NCBI GenBank assembly: GCA_951640165.1
Contig: OX621246.1
Location: forward strand, 1,699,001 to 1,763,000
Source: Pseudoips prasinana
Lineage: Eukaryota > Arthropoda > Insecta > Lepidoptera > Nolidae
Length of the DNA stretch: 64,000 nucleotides
Direction of reading: 5' to 3'
Positions within the stretch are counted from its first letter, which is position 1; each line of letters opens with the position of its first letter. Under the pieces are notes generated by a model. It saw only the letters and a list, made by a program, of their open reading frames with translations. It was not told where the DNA came from and ran no database searches. Below, in pieces: positions 42,615 through 53,400 of the stretch. The translations under genes were made by a program, and so were the position numbers.

Positions 42615-42671
42615 TACCTTGTTATGTATCGTGAAGCCGTCGGTGACGGCTTCACGATACATAACAAGGTA
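42615..42671. repeat. Perfect 27-bp palindrome with 3-base loop
   Basis: Arms 42615-42641 and 42645-42671 pair perfectly around GGT. Confidence 0.85.
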
Positions 42672-43199
42672 AAAGGAATTTACTCCAATATTCAGGAAAC
42701 ATTTATATTCAATTTTGTTTGTAGTCATTAATTATTAATGAGAATAGTTTCTGAAAAGAAAAGAGAATATATATTTTTATTATATATTATTATATTTCAT
42801 AATTTTCCGAAATATTATTTGTAGTCTATTAGTTACTAAGCGATGTTATATTTGTGTTTTATTTAAGACGTAGCATGGAGCAATATTTACGTGTTTTATA
42901 ATATTCCAAAAAAAATAGGTGACACAAAAATCGGTGTAGTATTACTTCAATAGGTATATGTGTAATTAAAATTCCATTGCGAGCCCTTCAACTACGAATC
43001 TGCCAGAATATAGCAGACGCTATTGTGTAACTATTGTGTCCGTAGTGCTGTGAACTTACAGCGCTAGGTCTACTAGATGTCTTAAAATCGATATTAATGG
43101 CGCCGTCATCTTCGCTTCTAGTCAGAATATAGGCGAGAGCATCTCGCAAATAAAAACTGCCTAGTAATAAGCTAAAACTTTTATCGTATATCAAACATG
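42672..43199. other. No gene recognised
   Basis: AT-rich, then mixed composition. No repeat recognised. Confidence 0.3.
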
Positions 43200-43700
43200 A
43201 TGTACGGCCATAATATACGACTGTTTACGTTAGCGCAAGTAAAATTATAATGTTTTATTATAAACATATTGCCGGCGGCGCGATGACTCGTCGATTTAGT
43301 GCTGCTATAAATTCGCATGGAAATTTAGCAAGCACACTGTATTGTCCAAATATTACCGCGAGCCAACACTGCATGCGGCGTATTTTCGTTTTAGACCCAT
43401 TAAATCGAGATGCGTCCAGTCCGTGTCACTCGGAAATGATATTTGATAAGCTTATTTTACGATCGCATTTCGTGTGCCGCGTAATTTTCGCCAGGGGATC
43501 GATTATTTGAACAAACAAGCCGAGCAATAAATCATCCGCTCCCAGTTACCTGCAAGGGATCGATACGAAAAAAGCCCCTTTTTGAAACAAAAGGGAGTGA
43601 GTGACATTTGGAGCGAAGACGAACGCTTCAGTGCCCGTACTCATAATACACTCCAGCAGATCAAAGATGAAATTGTCGAGAGTATGTTAATTATTTCTGT
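43200..43700. other. Single-copy island, possibly regulatory
   Basis: Balanced composition, no repeat, no convincing codon pattern. The 86-codon plus frame (43250) lacks a recognisable domain. Confidence 0.3.
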
Positions 43701-44201
43701 AGATGCTAAATGCTAACTAGGTGCTTCAAAGTTTCTCTATAAATAAACAGTATTCTACTTACTATAATATACATTTATATATACTAGGTATCTTTGTAGA
43801 TTTAGATTTTAAGGGATTAATTACCTTAAAACGTATTTGTATGTCCTTTCGTACGACCGGAGCGGGATGGTATAATTAAGTACTTTATGAACGTGTGTTC
43901 TGAGATGACTATAATAAGGCGCGCGAATTACGAAAACAACATTTTAATTAATAAAAAATAAACGGAAGTACGTTATGACTTAAATTAATTATTTTGGTAA
44001 GTAACATTAGATGTGCTCATTTACTATATTTTAACATAATATTTCAACTTCGTCGTTATTATAATATGATACAAAGGAAAAGGGTAGGTACCTACTAATT
44101 AGAGCCTACTTTACATTTTTTGTCTGTCGAGCAGAATTTAAACTATTTATATTTTCCATATTACATCATATAGTCCAGATATAATTATAATGATAGTGCA
44201 G
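43701..44201. other. No feature recognised
   Basis: AT-rich spacer. Confidence 0.3.
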
Positions 44202-44322
44202 CTTATTACTGTGCCACTGCAGGAAAAGGAGCTCCTCTCACAATGAGAGGGGATAGGCCATAGTCCACGACGCGGACGCTGGCCTATTGCGAGTTGGCAG
44301 ACTTCTCATGCCATTATACTTT
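44202..44322 (-). repeat. Interspersed repeat fragment (GGATAGGCCATAGTCCACGA type)
   Basis: CACAATGAGAGGGGATAGGC and GGCCTATTGCGAGTTGGCAG form a motif pair that I recall as common in Lepidoptera, probably a LINE 3' end. Only one copy is seen here. Confidence 0.45.
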
Positions 44323-44607
44323 TACACTTTTGAAACTAATTGTAATGTTGAAAATGTTTTACTATTTTTAACAATCTTTATTTCGGTTAGTTTTATTCAT
44401 GAGTTTCTATTGTAATTTTATGATTTCTATTGTACCTATTTTAATTTTATATTTAGATTTTCAGTTAAATTGTATTCAATAATTTAAAAAAAAATTGTAA
44501 AATAATTGAAATGTATGAATGAATTAAGTTAAGAACATTTTGGACAACTTTGTATTATTGTTTTTATACTGACCCTAAAACCGATTATCTCTGGTAACCG
44601 CCCTGAC
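44323..44607. other. No feature recognised
   Basis: AT-rich spacer. Confidence 0.3.
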
Positions 44608-44958
44608 AGTCTCTTTGGTCTAATCGTAGCGTATTCAACTGCACATAATGAGGTCTTAGGTTCTAATCCCAGGCCGGGCCAGTGATTTTAGGATGGGAAG
44701 GCTGGGACTCTGCGGCATAGTACGCCCGTGACTCGGAGAGCTCGTAAAGCCAGTGGTCCTGTACCTAACCTCTTTCTGGTCGTGTCGCTAGTCTTCTCAT
44801 CGGATCATGAGAGCGATGAGATAAAAAGAGCCTCTGTGTTTGCTCACACTTGTGCACTATAATATGTCGCATGCAGATGTCTACTCTCCATTGAGGCTGG
44901 CCACCGTGGCCGAAATTTGACGTAGTACGTTATAACATTATCCGCCCTTAGCCGATGT
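44608..44958 (+). repeat. SINE-D copy
   Basis: A box TTGGTCTAATCGTAGCG, B box GGTTCTAATCCCAGG, and body to GCACTATAATATGTCGCATG and GGCCACCGTGGCCGAAATTT; ends CATTATCC. Confidence 0.75.
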
Positions 44959-44969
44959 ACTAACCCTAA

Positions 44970-45207
44970 GGGTCAGCGCAGACCGAGAGAAGCGTAGCGG
45001 AGGGGTTTTAATTAAGGCACTAGAAAATCAACTTTAAAATTATTGAAATAAAGTGTATGTATGCTTGAACATTATAATGCGCGAGACTGTGCGAGCATTT
45101 TGTCAGGTTCAAGCATATATGCACTTTATTCCTATAGCTCTAAAGTTGAGTTTCTAGTGCCTTAATAAAATCCTCTCCGCTGCGCTCCTCTCGGTCTGCG
45201 CTGACCC
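44970..45207 (+). mobile_element. MITE-3 (PIF/Harbinger-like), long inverted repeats
   Basis: 238 bp. Left end GGGTCAGCGCAGACCGAGAG, right end its inverse, with pairing continuing through TTAAGGCACTAGAAAATCAA. TAA at 44967 against TAT at 45208 is a mutated 3-bp duplication; copy 2 has TAA on both sides. Confidence 0.75.
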
Positions 45208-45560
45208 TATGGAGGAATCTGTGGTTTGGATCAGTCTTCAATCGTCTAAATACGTCTATTAAGCTGCGAATGCCTCCTTTACTACACCTAAATAAAAATT
45301 AGTATTGTACCACAACATGATCTTACAAATTGTGGAAGCTGGTATTATTATGTAAAGAGAAAATAAATAAACATAAGATATTCTCATAATAATGAGGACG
45401 AAATCTCTTTTCTTCCAAGCTCATAAAATTTGCAAACAACATCTTCATTTGGCGACGCCGCGCCGTAGATGCTCCTTTGTTTGGGCCCATGCTCCCAAAC
45501 ACCGTTACACGACCATTGTCAGGAGTAATACGTCCTTGCCATTTGGAGACACATAAAACA
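45208..45560. other. No gene recognised
   Basis: Single-copy-looking. The 96-codon minus frame runs into the next repeat and has no domain. Confidence 0.3.
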
Positions 45561-45850
45561 GAAAAAACCGCCCAAGTGCGAGTCGGACTCGCGCACGAAT
45601 GTATCCGTATCATTATCTATAAAAACGAGCAAAAAATTCACGTTTGTTGTATGGGAGCCCCCTACAATATCTATTTTATTTTTTAGTAGGTATTTGTTGT
45701 TATAGCGGCAACATAAATACATCATCTGTGACAATTGCAACTGTCTAACTACCACGGTTCATGAGATACAGCCTGGTTACAGACGGACAGACAGACTGTG
45801 AAGTCTTAGTAATAGGGTCCCGTTTTACCCTTTGGATACAGAACCCTAAA
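45561..45850 (+). repeat. Interspersed repeat (CAAGTGCGAGTCGGACTCGC type)
   Basis: CAAGTGCGAGTCGGACTCGC, CGTTTGTTGTATGGGAGCCC, TGTTATAGCGGCAACATAAA, CATGAGATACAGCCTGGTTA, GACGGACAGACAGAC and AGGGTCCCGTTTTACCCTTT appear in order. I recognise this as a very common lepidopteran repeat of uncertain class. Confidence 0.65.
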
Positions 45851-46489
45851 ATACAATGAAATATTCGCAACCATTCCATCCAGGTACGAAGTCATTTTCT
45901 CGATGTCCTTCAATTTTTATTGACCCAAATTACTCTGCTTATTCAAATAGATGGTAAATGCCAAAATTAGTGCTCATTAGTCGTTCCCGTCTCATTGTTC
46001 GCAGCTTTATGGATCTAGTTGCCTTTGACTAATGTCAGCATTAGTTACAACAAAAAGTTATTGCTCAAAGAATAGCAGAAGACCTACTTTTGACAAGCTA
46101 CTGAAATAAATTGCCGATAACTTTTGTTTCCAGTCTCTTTAGAATTTAAATTAGCTTGGCCACTTCTGTAGACATTTTTAAACAGTACGCATAACTACAA
46201 GGTCTCCAAAAATAAAATTTCACATTATTTATTTATTTCTCTCCTTAACACCTACCATTACAGGTCTTGACCTAATGCGATAGTGTTAGTATTAAGATTA
46301 TAAACAACTTATTGAACTAAATTTTTTAACTAATTATTCATCGAACTAACTAACCTTTAATAGGATCTTTACGAGTTCACTAAAATTACAGGAGAATATA
46401 TCCACTATTATTGTTTCGTAGATATCTACGGAACAACAAACTAGCCCTCATCATAATCATCATCATAGCTATTATAACTAGATGCTCTC
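45851..46489. other. No gene recognised
   Basis: ATTTATTTATTTCTCTCCTT near 46227 may be a reversed LINE tail. Confidence 0.3.
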
Positions 46490-46770
46490 ACCGTTCGGTA
46501 AGTGATCGGCTTGGTTAAGCAACTAGGCTTACGGTCAGTCCATAGATGGTTTAATTTCTGAGCGTATCCGTACTACAGCTTAACATGCCCTCCGAAGCAC
46601 GGAGACGCTGTAGTTATGACTAAAACCGGGAACTACAGCTTAACATGCCCTCCGAAGCACGGAGACGCTGTAGTTGCTGCGCAATGAGGCAACATTCTTC
46701 AAGCCATGCCAGTGGCCTCCTAGGCGGCTTGAACAACTCTGACACAAGGGTAATAAGGCATAGGCTTCCC
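46490..46770. repeat. Repeat-F pieces with a 44-bp exact duplication
   Basis: The segment 46572-46615 is repeated base for base at 46632-46675. Each copy begins ACTACAGC and ends GCTGTAGTT (inverse ends) around the F core CATGCCCTCCGAAGCACGG. TAGGCGGCTTGAACAACTCT near 46721 is another F piece, reversed. Confidence 0.7.
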
Positions 46771-47389
46771 CCAAAGGTGTTCTGACATAGGCTAGATAGC
46801 AGTCCAACAGTTATCCATTCCACACATATCACTTTACGGAAATCCGTATATCTTAGCATCCAGTCTCGTCAATATCGGACACAAACGACAAACATCTCGT
46901 CCTAATGAGATGCTACCTGAGTACTGAGTACTACCTCGTTTGTGTGCCAAGTTTTTTTTGTTGTAAATAGGTATTTAGAACATTAGATCGTCTGCCAAGA
47001 GCATATAAATTACATGAAGAATGTAACAATGTGTTGAACATTATTATTAGCATCGAATGAAATAAAATAAAAATGGTTTTTAACACCCGATGTCAAAATG
47101 ACGGGGTGTTATAAGTGTAACCGATTTCAATTTAGTTTTTTTCCTAAAACAATCCCATGACGTTATGAGTATGAGGCGTACATAATGCAACTGTGATTGG
47201 GCACACAGTCGTTCATTGTTATATGTCCGGCGTTGTTGGCTAGTCTCTGTTGAGATTGGTCGCCGTATCCGAATGTATTCAAGGAGCGCTATTAAGTACT
47301 TGCGCACTTAATAGTGCCACTAGCCAAATTCCGTTATAGGTATAACGTTAAAAAAAGGTCTAATCAAATGTTAAATATTTATGATTTAA
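46771..47389. other. Unassigned with small repeat fragments
   Basis: AACACCCGATGTCAAAATGA with GGGGTGTTATAAG (47083-47115) is a foldback-type repeat fragment. GTTATATGTCCGGCGTTG to GATTGGTCGCCGTATCC (47218-47275) is a SINE-D 3' piece. No gene. Confidence 0.4.
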
Positions 47390-47483
47390 ATAGATAGATA
47401 ACTCAAGATAGATAACTCAAGATAGATATCTATCTATCTATCTATCTATGTATCTATCTATCTATAGATAACTCTTTATTGTA

Positions 47484-47618
47484 CAGACGACAGCACATCC
47501 ACCTAGCCCAATCTGTCAAATTTCTTTTACCCATTTTCAACAATATCACAAAAGTATAAGGTTCACTTTCAATTGTGGAAATTTGACAGATTGCGGTAGC
47601 TTGATGTGCTGGCGTCTG
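47484..47618 (+). mobile_element. MITE-1
   Basis: 135 bp, CAGACGACAGCACATCC to GATGTGCTGGCGTCTG, TA at 47482 and 47619. Confidence 0.85.
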
Positions 47619-47620
47619 TA

Positions 47621-47741
47621 CACACGGCTACACATTAAGCTATACATTTCCAGTATAAGCTGATCTCGCGTTGTATAGGATTTCCATACAATGAGAGGTC
47701 AGCTTATATTGGTGATGTATAGCTTAATATGTAGCCGTGTG
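47621..47741 (+). mobile_element. MITE-2, uninterrupted
   Basis: 121 bp, CACACGGCTACACATTAAGC to its inverse, TA at 47619 (shared with MITE-1) and 47742. The inner halves TATAAGCTGATCTC and GAGAGGTCAGCTTATA also pair. Confidence 0.85.
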
Positions 47742-47945
47742 TACACCAAATAAAATAAAATATAATAAACAAGGATGCATTACAGAATTGTACAATGGCG
47801 GCCTTATCACTAAATGTGATCTCTTCCAGATCACCTAGGCAGTGATGGGAGTATGGAATAAAATAGTTAGGGTAGTTGTCAGTGTATAAGAATGATGAAA
47901 TGGTACGCACTGGTACCATGACTAAAACAGTGAACGTAATACGCT

Positions 47946-48291
47946 ACAAACTTATATTTAACTTAAAAATAATAATGATTAAATAGTGATTTAAATAGAC
48001 ATATATATAAAGTTTTTACTCACTAAACAAGAACTAGAAGTAATCCCAATAAAAGTCGGCAATCAAATGAAACAAGTTTAATAAGTTGTGATGGCGTCGC
48101 AAAAATGCGGGATAGCGGCGGCCGGCTAATATTTACATAAAATGCCATAAAGCCGGTTGGGAGACATTTGTCCGGTCACCCTCAGCGCGCCATCTGTTGG
48201 TGGATTTCAGTACTTTCAACTTCTCAAGCCCTCTGATAGAAATATATATTTGCAAACGATCATTCACACTTATTTTCTCAAAAGTATGATA
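47946..48291. other. No gene recognised
   Basis: Single-copy flank of the mariner, GC-richer near 48090-48220. Confidence 0.3.
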
Positions 48292-49579
48292 TTAGGTCTT
48301 TACCTATGAAATTGCCGTTCTGCAGTACTGGCCATTTCAAATCAAAATAATTTTTGTTTGGCTAAGAATTCTAATTTCAAATTAATTTTATTTTAAAAAC
48401 ATGGATTCTTTTTTCCAAAAGTAGTCATTTCTTTATTGATTAGTGTTACATTTTCATCGCATTTCAATCTTTTTCGTCATCATGGATACGTTAAAAATTC
48501 GAGTAATTATGGAATATGAGTACCGTCGTGGCAGCAACGCGGCACAAGCGGCACGCAACATCAACGACGTTTACGGAGCTAACACTACAAACCAACGCAC
48601 CACCTGTTATTGGTTTGCTCGCTTCCGTTCTGGAAATTTCGACCTGAAAAATGAACCTCGCGGTCGTCCGAAGACTTTGGTCGACAATGACGAATTAAAG
48701 GCGGTTGTGGAAGCTGATGATACACAATCTACGGCTGAATTAGCAGCAGCTTTCGACGTTAGCGTCAAAACAATATTGGTCCATTTGCGTCAAATTGGCA
48801 AGGTAAAAAAGCTTGACAAATGGGTGCCCCACGAACTCAATGATCGCCAGCGCGAAGTACGCGTCGAGACGTGCCTTGCACTGCTCAACAGACACACAAA
48901 TGAAGGAATTTTGAACCGCATTGTTACCTGCGATGAAAAATGGATTCTGTTTGATAACCGCAAGCGCTCAGCAAGTTGGTTGGATCCTGGTTCAGCACCT
49001 AAACAATGCCCTAAACGAAAACTTACCCCTAGAAAAGTGATGGTCACTGTTTGGTGGTCTAGCGCCGGTGTGATTCATCACAGCTTCTTACCAAACGGGG
49101 TGAGCATTACTGCAGATGTGTACTGTGAAGAACTGAGCACAATGATGGAGAAGCTGGCGCATCTCCAACCAGCATTGGTCAATCGCTCGTCTCCGCTGCT
49201 CCTGCACGACAACGCGCGACCTCATACTGCACAGCAGACGGTCTCCAAGTTGCAAGAACTGGGGTTGGAAGCTCTCCGTCATCCGCCCTACTCACCAGAC
49301 CTTGCGCCTACAGACTACTACTTTTTCCAGAATTTGGATAACTTCTTGGCGGGAAAAAAATTCAATACCCGAGAGGCAGTACAAAATGCCTTTGAAGAAT
49401 TTGTTGCCTCCCGTCCAGCTGATTTCTTTAAGAAGGGCATCAATAAACTGCCACTGCGATGGCAAAGATGCATTGATTGCATGGGTGATTACTTCGATTA
49501 ATACAAATAAAAAAAATCATGAAAAAAATTCGTTTAATTTTTTTCATACAAAACGGCAATTTCATAGGTAAAGACCTAT
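48292..49579 (+). mobile_element. Complete mariner transposon, cecropia-type
   Basis: 1288 bp. Left end TTAGGTCTTTACCTATGAAA and right end are inverse copies over about 28 bp, with only the outermost base differing. TA lies at 48290-48291 and 49580-49581. This is the canonical mariner length and layout, around one unbroken transposase. The near-perfect terminal repeats and open frame point to recent arrival or activity. Confidence 0.93.
48482..49501 (+). CDS. Mariner transposase (DD34D)
   Basis: 339 residues from the ATG at 48482. An ATG 13 codons upstream gives MLHFHRISIFFVI, which does not belong to the family, so the inner start is preferred. Residues about 1-100 are the paired-type DNA-binding region: AQAARNINDVYGANTTNQRT and WFARFRSGNFDLKNEPRGRP, then a second helix-turn-helix around STAELAAAFDVSVKTILVHL. 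The linker carries WVPHEL (114-119). The catalytic triad is D151 (TCDEKW), D243 (HDNARPH) and D278 (YSPDLAPTDYYFF), with exactly 34 residues between the last two. The overall pattern resembles the cecropia subfamily, to which the SETMAR/Hsmar1 transposase belongs. The enzyme would bind the terminal repeats and cut and paste at TA in the nucleus. No stop, frameshift or missing catalytic residue is seen. Typical length is about 345, so it is essentially complete. Confidence 0.93.
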   Translation: MDTLKIRVIMEYEYRRGSNAAQAARNINDVYGANTTNQRTTCYWFARFRSGNFDLKNEPRGRPKTLVDNDELKAVVEADDTQSTAELAAAFDVSVKTILVHLRQIGKVKKLDKWVPHELNDRQREVRVETCLALLNRHTNEGILNRIVTCDEKWILFDNRKRSASWLDPGSAPKQCPKRKLTPRKVMVTVWWSSAGVIHHSFLPNGVSITADVYCEELSTMMEKLAHLQPALVNRSSPLLLHDNARPHTAQQTVSKLQELGLEALRHPPYSPDLAPTDYYFFQNLDNFLAGKKFNTREAVQNAFEEFVASRPADFFKKGINKLPLRWQRCIDCMGDYFD

Positions 49580-49581
49580 TA

Positions 49582-50457
49582 TTAGTAATCTCTGTTTTTG
49601 AAGGACAAACCCAAAAATTAAAAATACATCTGTTTTTATTGAAATTGACTATAGACATTTTGAATAAAAATGGCTTTAGGCGCCACACGTGTGCAATTGG
49701 ATTGGTATAAGAAGCTTTAGACAGTACCATCGCCACTTCATGTCCCGGCTTTGTCACTTGCCTCTCACGCCGCAGGAAAGATAGCAGTCACGGTCACTCA
49801 ACACTAGACCAACATGCCTGAAGCTTTCTTTGAGTAAAGAATTAGGTTCTACGTTCTATTTAGGAGTTTTATTCTCAGACCAGAGTCAAGTCTCAGTTCA
49901 AGTCAGAGATGTTCTCAAGAAAGGCCAGGTCAGAAGTACCCTAAACAGACTAGCATGTAAGAAGAATATAATGAGAGTACACGAGGCAAAAGAGGCGTGA
50001 AAGAATCGTGACAAATAGAAATATGTTGTCTCTGCCTATACCTCCGAATTTAGGAATTTTTGTGTTCGTGCATCACAAACAAACATACAACAAATCTAAT
50101 CCCTTCACTTATAGCTAATTTAAGTCATGACAAATTGTCAATATTTATAGATTTAGATGTACTTTACTACCGCATCTGAATAATAGACAACACGGCTATG
50201 TTAAAGTAACTGTTTTCAAACGATTTAAAAATGGCTCTCGCAAAACATGTCCTCAAAATTCCAAAATGTTGTTGTCCAAAACGGCCATTGAATTTTGGGT
50301 AATAAGTCATTAAAAAGTTTAAATTGGCAACATCGAGAGGGCGGTGGTGGCGCAGTTGAGAAGCGGTGCCGGGCATGGGTTACTTAAATGCCAATAAACT
50401 GTCGAACTTCCAAGGAACTAATGGTATGGGGTTTACAGTATCGAAATATTAGGATGC
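49582..50457. other. No gene recognised
   Basis: Single-copy-looking flank. Minus frames near 49440-49757 overlap the mariner end and are shadows. Confidence 0.3.
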
Positions 50458-50599
50458 ATCATGTCAGCCAAAGTACGTCCACTGCTGGACAAAAGCCTCC
50501 CCAAAGAATGAGGGGATATGCCATAATCACATATGCATAAGGTTCACTTTCATTTGGGGAAATTTGACAGATTGGGGTAGCTTGATGTGCTGGCGTCTG
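50458..50599 (-). mobile_element. RTE-like fragment joined to a MITE-1 half
   Basis: CATCATGTCAGCCAAAGTACG to GGGGATATGCCATAATCA (50458-50528) is reverse RTE-like 3' end. From 50529, TATGCATAAGGTTCACTTTC to GATGTGCTGGCGTCTG (50599) is the right half of MITE-1, whose left half is missing. Confidence 0.65.
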
Positions 50600-51144
50600 T
50601 GCCCACCCATGAAACTAATCAAATTAAAAAAACAGGTTTTTAAATGCGATAAATATTAAATTTATTAGTTTTAGTATTATTTTCAATGCAAAACGGGTGT
50701 TAGCAATGGAATCCTAATTTTGATCTGCCAGTGTGTATCGCTCGTAGCTTAAAGCAGAACGCCTACCCCGAATCGATAGAAGGTACTGGTTCGAGACCTG
50801 CCGGACGGTATAATTTATTATTTCCCATTTTTGACGATAAATATTTTGTATATGGACAATAGTAGGTAAGCTAAATTGTTTCTTCTTATCGTGTCGATGG
50901 TAAAATTGATATTTACCCTGCCCTGAATTGAGCAACGCTGACAGCATTGTTTGAAGTGTCATACAACTCCTGGAGGGAGCAGAAGACTGGCCAGGAGGGT
51001 CAGACAGACAAAAGGGCCGTACTATAGAGTGCACAAAAGGAGCCTCCCCGCATTAATATTTCCTATGCGTCCGGCGCAAACTGGGCACTCTAAGCGGACA
51101 GGCGGTAATGCAGATTGACTGACCCTTTCGCTATCATGGTAATA
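50600..51144. other. Unassigned; possible tRNA-like head at 50735-50805
   Basis: CGCTCGTAGCTTAAAGC and GGTACTGGTTCGAGACCTG could be A and B boxes of another SINE, with no further copy to confirm. The 106-codon minus frame over it has no domain. Confidence 0.3.
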
Positions 51145-51300
51145 TAGCCAGTTACTGCAGACCGTAAGTGATGTGAGAGGTTAAGCAACTTGGTTGCGGT
51201 CAGTCTTCTGATGACCGCCAAAGTGGTTCATATTCGGAGCATCACCGCGCTTCCAATGGCACGTTAAGCTCTCTCAGACTTTAATTAACCACTCAACTGG
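51145..51300 (-). repeat. Repeat-F copy, 5' part
   Basis: Reverse of GAGCCTAGCTGCTTAACCTC and of the GGCGGTCACCCATC segment: CCGTAAGTGATGTGAGAGGT, TTAAGCAACTTGGTTGCGGT and TGGCACGTTAAGC. Confidence 0.5.
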
Positions 51301-52288
51301 TCAAGTGCCCATATATGACATCGGCTATCATTCCATGTTGATCTGTATATTGTAAGATTTAAGGGTTTTTTCTAGTTGTAGTGCGAAGGTTTTGGATTTT
51401 AGATAGATAGATTTTGGACCTTATTTGTAAGTGATAAGGTTGAAGTTGATGGAATCTCGTATAGTCCACAGCCTATTTAAGGAAGATGAAAGTAGAATAG
51501 ACGTGTCCAAATATTCTAAATCGGCCTAATAGTGCACTCCTGTCGACAACATGCCCTTCCAGATCCACAATCGGATGAGGATTGTATTAAGGAACCTTCT
51601 TGTCCACTATCCGGCAGTAACTGCCCGAACTCAAGATTCGTATCCAAAAAGGGCGCCCTCTACCGTCTCGTGTCCAATGGCTGGTAAAGCAGTGAAATCC
51701 TCTTCTCCAACTATAAACGATAAAAAGTAATACTTATAATCCGCTATCGATCATAACTTCAGCCCGCAGTAATATAATTTTGATTTGTCAAGCGGAAAAT
51801 TGCGCGGAATGAGAAAACGTTGACCCGTCTAGTTGATTAGTTACGACCTACTATCTACGACAATAATACGTACGTCCCTATCCACTGCTCACTTACTACA
51901 TAATCAATTCCATGTATAGTCCCAAAACGGCAATGTATTACGAAATTACAGAGACAGGTTGATATTCTAGTTCATTGATAAGCTGGTAACGGTTGAATTA
52001 GTGCCAGTTTATACTAACACAGTAGTCGTGTTTGCGGAAATGGTAATTACAACTGTTAACATAATCCTTGTTAATTTAGGAACAGCTTGTGAGTGTGCCG
52101 AAATATGCAAATTGTTCTATTAATCATAATACTACGCAGATAGCATTATTCTACATAATTAGTTTTGCTAAACAATAAGAGATTCGTACATTAATGTATA
52201 CCATTAATGGATACGTCCAACTTAAGGCAGAACGTACTTCATCTAATCAATTGGAAAACTATTGTATCCGTATGTGTATTATATATTA
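51301..52288. other. No gene recognised
   Basis: Mixed-composition single-copy DNA. No frame above background. Confidence 0.3.
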
Positions 52289-52460
52289 CTAACTGTGCTC
52301 CGCGGTTTTATCCGCGTTTAACTTTATAAATTATAGCCTATGTGTTAATCTAGGGTGTCAGCTAACTCCATACCAAATTTTATTAAAATCGCTCCAGCCG
52401 TTTAGACGTGAAGAAGTAACAAACATACACACTCACAAACTTTCGCCTATATAATATTGG
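52289..52460 (-). mobile_element. Short Helitron, subfamily 2
   Basis: CTAACTGTGCTCC with hairpin CGCGGTTTTATCCGCG; the terminal CTAG is mutated to CTAA. The body AATCGCTCCAGCCGTTTAGA matches 15266. Confidence 0.7.
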
Positions 52461-52539
52461 TATGATGTATATGTTGTATTTATGTATGTCTGTATATAGC
52501 ATGTATATATGTAGTACGACTATGTATTATTATGATATG

Positions 52540-52715
52540 TACCTATAGTATTTATGTATATAACTAAACCTTTAAAAGAAACTAAGTTAAATATTCGACA
52601 GCTAGTGCACCCACCGTTGTCTCCGCATCACCAATGGTGGACTGGTAGATAATGCCTATGGCATTAAGTCCGCCTATGTAATACGTTCTTTATGCTAAAT
52701 GTTAAATAAATAAAT
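52540..52715 (+). mobile_element. LINE 3' UTR fragment
   Basis: ATGCCTATGGCATTAAGTCC, GCCTATGTAATACG and the end TTAAATAAATAAATTAAA are typical of a poly(A)-signal-bearing LINE tail. One copy only. Confidence 0.45.
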
Positions 52716-53214
52716 TAAATACACTTACTAGGTACTACGTATATTATACTAACAAATTACCAAATAGAACAGAATTCATTGAAAGAATTGAATTTTTCAG
52801 AGAATATCTAGGAATTAGGACAGAACTAGACATTAGTCAATTAAAGGGAAAGTAGAATAAAACTTGGAAACAATAAGCACGAAAATGTAACAATCTCATA
52901 TTCAATAATCTTCAGAAATATGCCATATTATCACGAACCTTGGAATACTGCTGAACTTAGTGACGTCAAATGACACGTACAGATAAAAGGTTGAAACAAA
53001 AACGTAAACAGACACAACATCAAACAAAGGAGATACGGACAATTGTTTGGAAGTAACAGTATAAATACACCGTAGCACTGCTAAAATGACTCTCGTTGTT
53101 ATCGATACACAACTAGGTGCCATTCTATCGGCACCTTGGAGGATCATTTTATTGAAAAGAGTTTACTGTCCTCCTGGTGTAATGTTGGCCGGCATGACTG
53201 TCATTCGACCTGGA
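52716..53214. other. No gene recognised
   Basis: The 81-codon minus frame 52902-53147 has hydrophobic runs but no domain that I can name. Confidence 0.3.
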
Positions 53215-53400
53215 GGACTAGTCTCAATGGAGACTAGTCATCTGAGCGGGACATATACGTGTGTGAGCGTAAACACGGCCATTTTCTATTCCTTCACTCA
53301 CCTCTCATGATCCAATGTGACAAGTGCTAACATGAGCGGAAAGTGGTCAAAACGGGGGGTGTGGTACCGCAAACTAATTGTAATACTGCTCAGTTAAGAT
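53215..53400 (-). repeat. SINE-D 3' part next to a 10-bp palindrome
   Basis: GAGCGGGACATATACGTGTG, CTCTCATGATCCAATG and GAGCGGAAAGTGGTC match reversed SINE-D body. At 53216-53239 GACTAGTCTC and GAGACTAGTC pair around AATG. Confidence 0.5.

Larger units (their letters stand above)
47390..47945 (-). mobile_element. LINE-K 3' end interrupted by MITE-1 and MITE-2 in tandem
   Basis: The tail of TAGA/TATC units (47390-47465) is followed by AACTCTTTATTG, as in LINE-K (32691). After the two MITEs the UTR resumes CACCAAATAAAATAAAA and runs through CGGCCTTATCACTAAATGTG to GGTACGCACTGGTACCATGA. Confidence 0.8.

Noticed and set aside
48443..48481. Upstream ATG as transposase start
   Set aside because: The 13 extra residues (MLHFHRISIFFVI) do not fit the mariner N-terminus; the ATG at 48482 does.
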